Below are positions 24,587 through 32,833 of a DNA stretch of 64,000 nucleotides, piece by piece; within the stretch, counting starts at the first letter, position 1, and the number at the start of each line of letters is the position of its first letter. The notes beneath the pieces are model-generated. The model ran no database searches. It saw only the letters and a list, made by a program, of their open reading frames with translations, and had not been told where the DNA came from. This DNA comes from an uncultured Collinsella sp. (GTDB lineage: Bacteria > Actinomycetota > Coriobacteriia > Coriobacteriales > Coriobacteriaceae): NCBI GenBank assembly GCA_902493145.1, contig CABUOA010000003.1:1-64000 (forward strand), given 5' to 3'. Both the position numbers and the translations under genes were made by a program.

Positions 24587-26029
24587 TTATCGACCTCCCT
24601 TTGCGACCGCGCCATCGCGCATAAGCTCGGCCAGCGCCTCGCGATCGATACGCAAGGCATCACCGCCCACCGGGTCAAGCGAATCGCCCTGTCCGGCGAG
24701 CTCTTTGGCCTGCTTGCGCTCCGCACGGGAAAGGCCCCGCTCGCGATACTTTTGAGAATGCGCCGTGTACATGTTGATGAATAGGATGACCAGGAAGCTG
24801 AACGCTATTACGACCACGACCCAGAAGAGAGCCACCGACGTATTGCCGCCCATCCACTCAAAGTAAATCGCAATGGGAATGGTCTGCGTAATGCCGGCGT
24901 AGTTGCCCGCAAAGAACAGCGTGCAGCCAAACTCGCCCATGGCACGCGCGAAGGCGAGCACCGTGCCGGCGGCAATCGAAGGCCAGCCAAGCGGCATCAT
25001 AAGCTTGGTAAAGATGCGATGCTCGGACCATCCCAGGGTTCGCGCGGCGTCGAGCATCTGCGTGTCAAGGCTCTCGAAGGCTCCGAGCGCCGTGCGGTAG
25101 ACCAGCGGAAACGACACAACGACAGCCGAAATGACCGCCGCGGGCCAGGTAAAGACGATCGAGATGCCGTGCGCGATGAGCCATTGGCCCACCCCGGTCG
25201 AGCGGCCAAACAGCATGAGGAGCAGAAAGCCGCAGACCGTGGGCGGCAGCACCATAGGGATCGTAAAGACCGAATCGAGCAGGCCCTTGATGCGACTCGA
25301 GGTACCCATAGTCTTCCACGCGGCGAACAGGCCCAGTGCAAAGGCAATCACCAGGGCAAGGCCGCTCGTTTTGATAGACACCCAAAACGGGCGGTAGTCG
25401 ATGCCGCCTAAAAAGGAGGCCAGAGAGGTCAAGGGCCCCTGCTCATCCCGCAACACGACAGACGATGCCTCTACCATTTGAGCGCTATCAAGCCAACGCG
25501 CGCCGCCCTTGGCATCACCCGAGGCCGATGCAATCACCACATAGCGGTCCCCATCCGCACCACGCACATCAAAGCCATAGGTATACCCGCCGGCATCAAA
25601 CGCTGTTTCCGCCGTGACATACCAAGGAAGATCAACGTCCCCTAGCTGCGCACCTCCCATGGAGTTTGCGCTGTCGAGCTCGCAGACGAGGGCCTTGAGA
25701 CCCGATACGCACTCGTTGTCCTGCGGATCCAATCCAAACTTCTCGACCGCCTTGGGCGATATCCACACCACAACGCGATCGGCAGCAGGCACCACTACAA
25801 GGTCCACGTCCTCGTCAACGGGAAACCGGAAGCCCTCAGGCTGGCCCTCCATGGCACGAGCGGTCCCCTTGGCCAACCGCTCAAAACCCTCGATCCCATA
25901 GGAAAGCCCATGAGCGGTCGCAGCAACCTGGGCCCCGTCCTCAGCGTCCCCAGCAAACGCAAATCCCGGCACCCAGCAAAGCGCGAAGGTCAAAGCACAG
26001 GCGACAAGCATGCGGAATCTATTAAGCAC
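24587..26029 (-). CDS. modB: Molybdate ABC transporter permease with extracytoplasmic N-terminal domain
   Basis: A 480-residue protein, about twice the usual ModB length. From a GTG start (GGAG six bases upstream) there is a signal-like segment MLNRFRMLVACALTFALCW. Then come about 180 residues predicted outside the membrane (roughly 28-210), followed by the normal permease domain with five or six helices and the ABC-contacting EAA-type loop A-A-R-T-L-G-W-S. The extra domain has no homology I recognise; it may capture molybdate or dock ModA. Upstream in-frame codons to 26098 are less likely. A charged C-terminal tail follows the last helix. Confidence 0.87.
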   Translation of the reverse strand: MLNRFRMLVACALTFALCWVPGFAFAGDAEDGAQVAATAHGLSYGIEGFERLAKGTARAMEGQPEGFRFPVDEDVDLVVVPAADRVVVWISPKAVEKFGLDPQDNECVSGLKALVCELDSANSMGGAQLGDVDLPWYVTAETAFDAGGYTYGFDVRGADGDRYVVIASASGDAKGGARWLDSAQMVEASSVVLRDEQGPLTSLASFLGGIDYRPFWVSIKTSGLALVIAFALGLFAAWKTMGTSSRIKGLLDSVFTIPMVLPPTVCGFLLLMLFGRSTGVGQWLIAHGISIVFTWPAAVISAVVVSFPLVYRTALGAFESLDTQMLDAARTLGWSEHRIFTKLMMPLGWPSIAAGTVLAFARAMGEFGCTLFFAGNYAGITQTIPIAIYFEWMGGNTSVALFWVVVVIAFSFLVILFINMYTAHSQKYRERGLSRAERKQAKELAGQGDSLDPVGGDALRIDREALAELMRDGAVAKGGR

Positions 26030-26097
26030 GAAAAGCTCCAAGCGAATACAAGGACGGAGTGAAACACAAAACGATGGAATTATCGCGCCAAGCCGCA

Positions 26098-26973
26098 CTA
26101 CGCGGAAAGCTCAAAGCCGTACTTAGCCCAAATCTTCTGAGCCTTCTTGTTGGACAGGCAAAAGTCGATGAACGCCTTAGCCTCGTCGGCATGCTCGGAG
26201 CTCTCGGCAACGGCGCCCGGATACACGATGGGCTTGTGCGAGTCCTCGGGGCACACGAAGGCCTCCTCGATGCCGTTGTAGCGGTAGATGTCAGAGCTGT
26301 AGACAAAACCGGCAACGCAGTCGCCTGTAGACACATAGGCGGCGGCGGTACCAACTTTGTCTGCCAGTGCGACCTTGTCGGCGATCTCGGGCGCATACTC
26401 GCCGTCGTCGCCCTCGGTGCCGGTATAGAGGCCCACAGAAGCCAGCGCCTGGTTGGCGTACTTGCCGGCGGGAACGGTCTTGGCGTCGCCAATGGCGATC
26501 TTGCCGTCCAGATTCGCGACGTCGGCGATGGCCTCGACCTTGGTGTCGGAGCCCTCGGCACGAATGATCACGAGGTCGTTGACGAACATATCCTCACGCG
26601 TGTCGGCATCGACGAGCTCGACGGTCTCAGCGTCATCCATGGTGCCCTTGGAAGCGGTGATGAGCACGTCGACCGTGGCACCGGCACGCATCTGCTCAAC
26701 GAGGTCGCCGGACGCCTTAAACTGCGTGTCGGCAAAGGTGGTACCGGTCTGCTCGGTGTAGAGCTTCTGAACCTCAGGCAAAGCCTTCTCGAGCGAGTTG
26801 GCAGCAAAGACCTGCAGCTCGACGGTTTCCTTCTTGGAAGAGGCCTTGGCGGAGCCGGCATCGGAGCCGGTCGCCTCAGGCTCCTTGTTGCCGGAGCAGC
26901 CGGCAAGCCCAAGGCCGGCAGCGGCGACAGTAGAGAGCGAGACGAATCCGCGGCGAGAAACCATATCGAACAT
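26098..26973 (-). CDS. modA: Molybdate ABC transporter substrate-binding lipoprotein
   Basis: A 291-residue lipoprotein: a signal peptide with Arg-Arg (S-R-R-G-F-V) and lipobox LAGC ending near residue 26, a Gly/Ser/Glu linker, then the ModA periplasmic-binding fold (L-x-V-F-A-A-N-S-L start, GDAKTVPAGKYA in the second half). It captures molybdate or tungstate outside the membrane for ModBC. The ATG at 26973 has AAAGGG six bases ahead, which favours it over the ATG two codons earlier. Expression probably starts from the AT-rich promoter region just upstream. Confidence 0.93.
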   Translation of the reverse strand: MFDMVSRRGFVSLSTVAAAGLGLAGCSGNKEPEATGSDAGSAKASSKKETVELQVFAANSLEKALPEVQKLYTEQTGTTFADTQFKASGDLVEQMRAGATVDVLITASKGTMDDAETVELVDADTREDMFVNDLVIIRAEGSDTKVEAIADVANLDGKIAIGDAKTVPAGKYANQALASVGLYTGTEGDDGEYAPEIADKVALADKVGTAAAYVSTGDCVAGFVYSSDIYRYNGIEEAFVCPEDSHKPIVYPGAVAESSEHADEAKAFIDFCLSNKKAQKIWAKYGFELSA

Positions 26974-27033
26974 GTTCAACCCTTTCGGACCTTGTGCCCG
27001 GGTACCCCACCGCGGGCTTTATTCTGTAATTAA

Positions 27034-27085
27034 ATTATACTTCGGTGCGAATAATGATTATGAGAAATTATTCTCTTCTGAGAAT
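27034..27085 (-). promoter_or_regulatory. modA promoter region with overlapping dyads
   Basis: A consensus -10 hexamer TATAAT (27034-27039 on the minus strand) lies about 60 bases before modA. Just upstream are two overlapping dyads, GAGAA-ATTA-TTCTC (27062-27075) and ATTCTC-TTCT-GAGAAT (27070-27085). They could bind a repressor such as a molybdate regulator, but no ModE site is asserted. Confidence 0.5.
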
Positions 27086-27127
27086 ATAGCTTCAGGCATG
27101 CCTACAGAATGCCGTCCCCTTGGGCGC

Positions 27128-27163
27128 AAATAAAAAGCGGAGCAGCCGTTCAGGTCGCTCCGC
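27128..27163 (-). terminator. Rho-independent terminator after mogA
   Basis: The stem GCGGAGC/GCTCCGC is followed on the minus strand by TTTTTATTT, 15 bases past the mogA stop. It separates the moeA-mogA and modABC transcripts. Confidence 0.85.
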
Positions 27164-27177
27164 CGCAGGTAAATCGC

Positions 27178-27657
27178 TTAGTTGGTATGTCCGCCGCCCG
27201 CTGTCATCTGAGCCGCATGCTCCAGCTGGTCCGCTATGGCCTCCCAGCTTTCGCGAGCGGCCTTCGTAGAACCGGGAAAGTTTACGACAAGTGTATGACC
27301 TCGTTGCATGCAAATAGCGCGCGAGAGCATGGCGCGGCGCGTCTTGGTCATCGAGTACGCACGGATCGCCTCGGCAATACCCGGCACCTCGCGATCGCAG
27401 ACGGCACGCGTCGCCTCGGGCGTCACATCGCGCATCGAAAGCCCCGTGCCGCCGCAGGTGAGCACGACATTGGCGTGGCACTCATCGGCGGCTTCCACAA
27501 TAGCATCACCAATCTCGCTGACGTCATCGCGCACGACCACATGCGAGGCGACCGTCCATCCCTGCGCCTCGATAAGCTCCTCGAGTGCGGCACCGGCCTC
27601 GTCCTGGGCAAGGTCCCGCGTATCCGAACACGTCACGATCGATATCTTCAGCTCCAT
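27178..27657 (-). CDS. mogA: Molybdopterin adenylyltransferase-type protein (MogA/MoaB family)
   Basis: A 159-residue protein that activates molybdopterin by adenylation before metal insertion. Family motifs are the N-terminal I-S-I-V-T-C-S-D-T-R, the TCGGTGLSMRDVTPEA loop near residue 75 and the N-F-P-G-S segment near 133. It begins 10 bases after moeA. The MoaB/MogA split is hard to call by eye, so the symbol is tentative. Confidence 0.85.
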   Translation of the reverse strand: MELKISIVTCSDTRDLAQDEAGAALEELIEAQGWTVASHVVVRDDVSEIGDAIVEAADECHANVVLTCGGTGLSMRDVTPEATRAVCDREVPGIAEAIRAYSMTKTRRAMLSRAICMQRGHTLVVNFPGSTKAARESWEAIADQLEHAAQMTAGGGHTN

Positions 27658-27667
27658 AGCATTCCTC

Positions 27668-28930
27668 CTACAACACGGCGCCCTCAGGCAGGTCGACACG
27701 CACGACATCCACGACGTCGCCCGCCTTGAGCTCGCACGGACCTTCGTCAATACGCAACAGGCAGTTGGCCCGCTGCATCGTGCCGAGCAACGCCGAATTC
27801 TGCGTCTTGGCCTCGGTCACCAACAGCTCACCGGTCTCGGAGTCGCGCAAAACCGTGGCGCGATCGAAGAAGCGGCGATGCTGTCGCTTTTTCACGCCGT
27901 GCGTGAGCGTCGCCTGCTGCACGGGACGCGCCCCCTCGGCAAAACCGCGCATCTTGCGAATCGCCGGGCGCGCGAGCATCTCAAAGCCCACATACGCCGC
28001 CGCGGGATTGCCCGAAAGCCCCAGATACGGCTTGCCGCCGAGCAAGCCAAACGTGATGGCCTTGCCCGGACGCATCGAGATGCGGTCAAACAGCACCTCG
28101 CCCTCGCGCCGGACGAGCGCCGTCACGAAATCGTAATCGCCCGCCGAGGCGCCACCGCTCGTAATGACAAAATCGCACTCCTGCACGGCACGATGCACCA
28201 GCTCGGCAATCGCCTGCTCATCATCGGGCGCAATGCCGTAGAACACGGGCTCGGCTCCTGCATCGAGCGCCTCGGCCATCAACGCCGACGAGTTGGAATC
28301 GCGAATCTGACCGCGCGCCGGTACCTTACTCGGCGTGACCAGTTCCGTCCCCAGCGAGATAATGCCCACGCGCGGAGCGGCATGCACCTTCACGCTCGCA
28401 TACCCGGCGCTCGCCAACAAGCCGGCGCCCGCCGGAGCCACGACCTCGCCGGCGTGCATCACAACATCGCCGGCATGGGCCTCCTCGGCGGCAGAGCGAA
28501 CGTTCTCCCCTACCTTGGCAGGCGCCGAGAACCTCACACGCGAACCCTCGTTGCCGTCACCGACGAGCACATCGACGATCTCATACTTCACCACGGCATC
28601 GGCACCTTCGGGTACCGGCGCGCCCGTCATGATGCGGACCGTCTCGCCCGCGCCGATTGTGCCCTCAAACACATGGCCCGCAGCCTCGTGTCCGATAACG
28701 TCGAGCGTCACCGGCGCCTCGCCAGATGCCTGCGCCAAGTCCGCCGAGCGCACGGCATATCCGTCCATAGCGCTGTTGGCAAACGGCGAGATGTCGATAT
28801 CGGCCACCGCATCCTCTGCCAAGGGAAGACCGGCGGCCTGCCACACGGGAATCTCGACGACTTCGGTGCGATTCACGTGCGACAAGACGATCGCCTGCGC
28901 GTCCTCCAACGGAATGAGTTTCTCAGCCAT
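27668..28930 (-). CDS. moeA: Molybdopterin molybdenumtransferase MoeA
   Basis: Inserts molybdate into adenylated molybdopterin to give mature Mo cofactor. 420 residues; signatures are the N-S-A-M-D-G-Y-A segment near residue 58, TGAPVPEGADAVV near 110, ITSGGASAGDYD near 260 and the PGKAITFG loop. The ATG at 28930 follows GAGGTG. It leads the moeA-mogA pair, adjacent to modABC and near the molybdenum hydroxylase genes. Confidence 0.95.
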   Translation of the reverse strand: MAEKLIPLEDAQAIVLSHVNRTEVVEIPVWQAAGLPLAEDAVADIDISPFANSAMDGYAVRSADLAQASGEAPVTLDVIGHEAAGHVFEGTIGAGETVRIMTGAPVPEGADAVVKYEIVDVLVGDGNEGSRVRFSAPAKVGENVRSAAEEAHAGDVVMHAGEVVAPAGAGLLASAGYASVKVHAAPRVGIISLGTELVTPSKVPARGQIRDSNSSALMAEALDAGAEPVFYGIAPDDEQAIAELVHRAVQECDFVITSGGASAGDYDFVTALVRREGEVLFDRISMRPGKAITFGLLGGKPYLGLSGNPAAAYVGFEMLARPAIRKMRGFAEGARPVQQATLTHGVKKRQHRRFFDRATVLRDSETGELLVTEAKTQNSALLGTMQRANCLLRIDEGPCELKAGDVVDVVRVDLPEGAVL

Positions 28931-29106
28931 ATACACCTCTAGCATGCTGCGGCGCGCAACAAAAGCGCCGATTCTTTATGTTTCTCTCAGTATAATCCCC
29001 CGACGCCTGCTCAAGACCTGGCCCGCGGCCGCGAATACATCTGTCGGCCGCAAGCCGCGAAACAAAACCAAAACCAACCTGCCGGTTTGTCACGTATGGC
29101 ACGTTC

Positions 29107-29112
29107 TATAAT
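29107..29112 (+). promoter_or_regulatory. Consensus -10 hexamer before the CLC gene
   Basis: TATAAT lies 30 bases before the start codon, leaving a leader too short for a fluoride riboswitch. The matching -35 box is weak. Confidence 0.5.
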
Positions 29113-29141
29113 GCTCGTGTTGCAACCCAAAAGAGGAACGT

Positions 29142-30563
29142 ATGGCTTTTACCGACAAACCCGAAAGCGCAAACGAGGCGCAGGATCATTCCCAGTCGCT
29201 CGACGACGGCGGCTTTTTCTCCCTTAATGACGTCATCATGGCAGGCAGGCAACAGCTCACCCGCTCCGAGCATCTCTTGGCTGCCGACACGCGCCGCAAC
29301 GCCCGCAACCTACTCGCGAGCGCCAAGTTGCTCGCGCTCGTCGTCATCGTCTCGCTCGCCATGGGCGTTGCCGCTTGGGCGTTTTTGGCCTCGCTGAATA
29401 TCGCGACCGACTATCGCGAGCACCACGCGTGGGTCTACGCATTGCTTCCCGTTGTGGGCATTGCCACCGCATGGGTGTACAAAAACCACGGCCTTGCTGC
29501 CAAACGAGGCAACAACCTGGTCATCGACTCCGCTCTGGGCACACGCCTCATCCATATGCGCATGGCCGTCCTCACCTTCGTCTGCTCCACGCTCACGCAC
29601 CTAACGGGCGGATCTGCCGGTCGCGAGGGGGCCGCGGTGCAGATTGGCGGCACCATCGCCAGCAACATCTCGAACCTCGCCCACCTCAAAAAACATGACC
29701 ACCACGACCTCATGCTCGCCGGCATCTCGTCGGCCTTTGGCGCCGTATTCGGCTCGCCCCTTGCTGGAGCTTTCTTTGGCATGGAGATGTGCTTTATCGG
29801 CAAGATCGACTACACCGCGGGCATCTACTGCCTGGTCGCCTCGTTTACCGGCTACTTTACGTCGCTTGCCTTGGGAACCGAGTACGAGGCGAATGTCATC
29901 GCCAGCGTTCCCAACATGACACCACGGACGGTTGTCATCGTTGTTATCAGCGCCATTATCTTCGGCCTGACGGCACGCCTCTTTGCCTGGTCGGTTCGAA
30001 CCGTCAAAAGCCTGTACGGTCGCTTTATCACCAATTACCTCGTCCGCGCACTCATAGGCGCACTCGTGGTTTTGGCCGCCTATGCCCTCCTCGATGCCTG
30101 GGACTACGCCGGCCTTTCCACGTGGCTTTCCGGCGCAGGATTTGCAGGTAACACCACCCTGGCGGACGCAGCCATCAAGTTGGTCGTCACAGCGCTTACC
30201 CTGGGCGCGGGCTTCCAAGGCGGCGAGGTCACGCCCCTGTTTGGCATCGGTGCGGCACTCGGTGGCTGGATCGGTTGCCTTACCGGGCTTGACCCCAGTT
30301 TTCTGGCGGCTCTCGGCATGCTCGGCGTGTTCTGCGCCGGCCTCAACGTGCCCATCACCACCTGCATGATGGCCATCGACCTGTTCCACGGCACGGCCGC
30401 CGGGTTCTTTGTCATCGTGGCCTTTATCAGCTACCTAACCGGCGGACACCGCGGCGTGTACCCTGCCCAGCGCATCATCTCACCCAAGCGCCGTTCGCTT
30501 ATTGTGGATGAGGGCGGTACGGTAGCGGATGCTATCGAGCGCCACAACGACCTGATAGAGTAG
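29142..30563 (+). CDS. CLC-family anion carrier, CLC-F (fluoride) type
   Basis: A 473-residue inner-membrane CLC protein. The selectivity region reads GGSAGREGAAVQIGG with the gating Glu kept, and the second signature is G-x-G-F-Q-G-G-E-V-T-P-L-F-G-I-G-A. Together these resemble the CLC-F branch that exports fluoride in exchange for protons, rather than ClcA-type chloride carriers (GSGIP, GGIFAPM). About 60 soluble residues precede the first helix. The ATG follows AGAGGAAC. Fluoride as substrate is inferred from motifs alone. Confidence 0.82.
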   Translation: MAFTDKPESANEAQDHSQSLDDGGFFSLNDVIMAGRQQLTRSEHLLAADTRRNARNLLASAKLLALVVIVSLAMGVAAWAFLASLNIATDYREHHAWVYALLPVVGIATAWVYKNHGLAAKRGNNLVIDSALGTRLIHMRMAVLTFVCSTLTHLTGGSAGREGAAVQIGGTIASNISNLAHLKKHDHHDLMLAGISSAFGAVFGSPLAGAFFGMEMCFIGKIDYTAGIYCLVASFTGYFTSLALGTEYEANVIASVPNMTPRTVVIVVISAIIFGLTARLFAWSVRTVKSLYGRFITNYLVRALIGALVVLAAYALLDAWDYAGLSTWLSGAGFAGNTTLADAAIKLVVTALTLGAGFQGGEVTPLFGIGAALGGWIGCLTGLDPSFLAALGMLGVFCAGLNVPITTCMMAIDLFHGTAAGFFVIVAFISYLTGGHRGVYPAQRIISPKRRSLIVDEGGTVADAIERHNDLIE

Positions 30564-30649
30564 ATGTAATAATCGCCGTGCAGCCACAATCGGGGGCAAT
30601 TCGACCTGAGCGCGACCGCACCGTCATGCCACACGCCGGGAGTCGCCCC

Positions 30650-31612
30650 ATGCACGCAACTGATTTTGGCCGCACGCTCATCATCGCCAACCCCGCCGCC
30701 CAGTCGGGCGCCGCGCGCGAGGTTGCCGAGCGCCTGCAGCGCTTTTTGGATATGACCGCGCGCGCATCCCAGTTTGACCTGGTGCTAACCGAGCACATGG
30801 GACACGCCAAGGAGCTTGCCGCACAGGCTCAGGGCTATCGCACCGTTATCGCACTCGGCGGCGACGGCGTGATCCACGAAGTCGTCAACGGGCTTATGAC
30901 GCAAAAGGAGGACGCCCGCCCCGCTCTTTCCGTCCTGCCCGTGGGCTCCGGCAACGATTTTGCCCAGGCGCTCGATATCGAAGATTTCTCCGGCAAGGAT
31001 TTTGGTGCGCTACTCACCTGTGAGCTGCAGCGTCAGGACATCGGGCGGATTCGCTCATGGAACCCCGCAAGCGGCAGCGGCGATGCGATCGTCGAGTATT
31101 ACGACCAGACGCTCTCCGTCGGTATTGATGCCGCCATCGGCCTTGGCACCACCGAGCTGCGCAAAAAGACCGGCTTGACGGGTGCTCCGCTCTACACCCT
31201 TTCGGGACTTGAGCAGTTTGGCCTGCGCTATCGCAGCTACCCCATGACAGTCAGCTTTGACGGCGCGCCCGCCGAGCGCGTGAGGGCGATCATCATGGCG
31301 ATTCAGCTTGGTCCTACCTATGGCTCGGGCTATCGCATCTGCCCCGATGCCGACCCCTGCGACGGCATGCTCGACGTCTGCTACGCCTGCGGCCCCGTCC
31401 CTCGCGCGGTAGCCCTGCCTATGTTCCTTTCGGCCAAGGACGGCCACCATACCAAGTTGCCACCGGTTCGCATGCGCCGCTGCCGCCATGCCGAGCTAAC
31501 TTTTGAGGAGCCCGACTACCCCATCCAGGCCGACGGCGAGCCCATCGTCGCCTCGCGCATCGAAGTCGACATCCTACCCGGCGCCCTCCAAGCCTGGCAC
31601 CCCACCCGCTAG
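30650..31612 (+). CDS. Diacylglycerol/lipid kinase family protein
   Basis: A 320-residue DagK/YegS-type kinase, probably phosphorylating diacylglycerol or a related lipid at the inner face of the membrane. The phosphate-binding signature ALGGDGVIHEVVNGL lies near residue 72, with PVGSGNDFAQAL about 30 residues later; both are diagnostic. The ATG at 30650 follows GGGAG seven bases upstream; longer in-frame starts at 30578 and 30626 lack a ribosome site. It follows the CLC gene by 86 bases on the same strand. Confidence 0.88.
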   Translation: MHATDFGRTLIIANPAAQSGAAREVAERLQRFLDMTARASQFDLVLTEHMGHAKELAAQAQGYRTVIALGGDGVIHEVVNGLMTQKEDARPALSVLPVGSGNDFAQALDIEDFSGKDFGALLTCELQRQDIGRIRSWNPASGSGDAIVEYYDQTLSVGIDAAIGLGTTELRKKTGLTGAPLYTLSGLEQFGLRYRSYPMTVSFDGAPAERVRAIIMAIQLGPTYGSGYRICPDADPCDGMLDVCYACGPVPRAVALPMFLSAKDGHHTKLPPVRMRRCRHAELTFEEPDYPIQADGEPIVASRIEVDILPGALQAWHPTR

Positions 31613-31633
31613 CAAGACCAGCGAAACAATCGG

Positions 31634-32014
31634 CTACTCGTCGCTCCCCGGCTTGCGACGGTTGGCCTTTTTAATCGCGTTGAAGTGCTTGTCATTGAGC
31701 CTGCGCTGGCGAGAGCGCAGAGGCACCTTAGTCATTACGCGTCGGCGCGGTGGACGCCCGCGACGCTTCAGCTCAGCGCGCAGCTTACGCAGGCAGCTCG
31801 CGCGATTCTGAAACTGACTACGGCTCTCGCGCGCCGTCACAACAATCCCCGTGGGCCCATGCTTCATACGCACCGCCGAGTCCGTCGTGTTCACGCCCTG
31901 TCCGCCCGGACCTGTCGCGCGAAACACCTGAACCTCGCAGTCGCGTGCCAACCTCTCGACCGACATCTCGGCATAGCGCGCATACTCGCGCCATCCCATC
32001 TTGTTCTCGTCCAT
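31634..32014 (-). CDS. Stand-alone GGQ-domain release factor-like protein
   Basis: A 126-residue protein with the peptidyl-tRNA-hydrolysing loop R-A-T-G-P-G-G-Q-G-V-N-T-T-D-S-A-V, followed by a very basic tail (RGRPPRRR, RSRQRRLNDKHF). It lacks the codon-recognition domain of RF1/RF2, which is the layout of ArfB-type rescue factors that free stalled ribosomes. The ATG has a GGGGAGG site. It is convergent with the lipid kinase gene. Confidence 0.85.
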   Translation of the reverse strand: MDENKMGWREYARYAEMSVERLARDCEVQVFRATGPGGQGVNTTDSAVRMKHGPTGIVVTARESRSQFQNRASCLRKLRAELKRRGRPPRRRVMTKVPLRSRQRRLNDKHFNAIKKANRRKPGSDE

Positions 32015-32034
32015 ATCAGCACCTCCCCTCATAC

Positions 32035-32070
32035 AAAAAATGTGACAAAGGGAAAGTCCCTTTGTCACAT
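32035..32070 (-). terminator. Rho-independent terminator after xpt
   Basis: The 13-bp perfect stem TGTGACAAAGGGA/TCCCTTTGTCACA is followed by six T residues on the minus strand, 28 bases past the xpt stop. Confidence 0.92.
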
Positions 32071-32097
32071 CGCATACCAATCGCTTGTGTTGCGCGC

Positions 32098-32676
32098 TTA
32101 GGCGAAGGTGATCTCGCCGGTGTCGCAGTCCATATCGGCGATACGGGCCAGGCTCTCAACGCGGAAGCCGCGCTCGCGGAGCTTATCGCCACCGCCTTGG
32201 AAGCCCTTCTCCACCGCGATGCCAATGCCGGCAACCTCGGCACCCGCAGCCTCGCAGATCTTGATAAGACCCTCGAGTGCGCAGCCGTTGGCCAGGAAGT
32301 CGTCGATAATCAGGACCTTGTCGCCCTCGGACAGGAAGCGCTTGCCAACGATGACCGGGTACTCCTTCTGCTTGGTAAAGGAGTAGATGGTCGTGGCATA
32401 CTGCTCGCCGTCGAGGTTGATGGACTGCGCCTTCTTGGCAAAGACCACCGGCACGCCGCCAAAATGCTGGGCTGCAATACAAGCCATGCCAATGCCCGAA
32501 GCCTCGATCGTCAGGATCTTGTTGATCTCGACGCCCTCGAACAGACGGGCCCACTCGGCGCCCATGTGGTCGAACAGCTCAACGTCGCATTGGTGGTTGA
32601 GGAAGGCATCAACCTTAAGGACGTTACCGGCCTTTACGATGCCGTCATGGCGAATACGATCCTCAAGCTCCTGCAT
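32098..32676 (-). CDS. xpt: Xanthine phosphoribosyltransferase
   Basis: A 192-residue purine salvage enzyme making XMP from xanthine and PRPP. The PRPP-binding motif KVLIIDDFLANG lies near residue 120, and EASGIG, which recognises the purine, near 58. Length equals B. subtilis Xpt. Unlike many Firmicute xpt genes, no purine riboswitch is visible upstream. Xanthine also connects it to the xanthine dehydrogenase-like enzyme earlier in the window. Confidence 0.95.
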   Translation of the reverse strand: MQELEDRIRHDGIVKAGNVLKVDAFLNHQCDVELFDHMGAEWARLFEGVEINKILTIEASGIGMACIAAQHFGGVPVVFAKKAQSINLDGEQYATTIYSFTKQKEYPVIVGKRFLSEGDKVLIIDDFLANGCALEGLIKICEAAGAEVAGIGIAVEKGFQGGGDKLRERGFRVESLARIADMDCDTGEITFA

Positions 32677-32833
32677 GGCGCAACCCCTTCTCGCGGCAAC
32701 GATACCGCGCGATTAATAAACGTTGTTCGATAGTCTACCACGGACCGACCCCCGCCCGCCCCACAAGCCGCATCGCACCACAAACGAGTCTTTTTGAGAC
32801 GGCGCGAATCGTGGCAGACAGCCTCCCAACACG

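Noticed and set aside
28931..29141. Fluoride or Moco riboswitch between moeA and the CLC gene
   Set aside because: Neither consensus can be found, and the CLC leader is too short.
32677..32833. Purine riboswitch before xpt
   Set aside because: The conserved purine aptamer core is absent from the leader.
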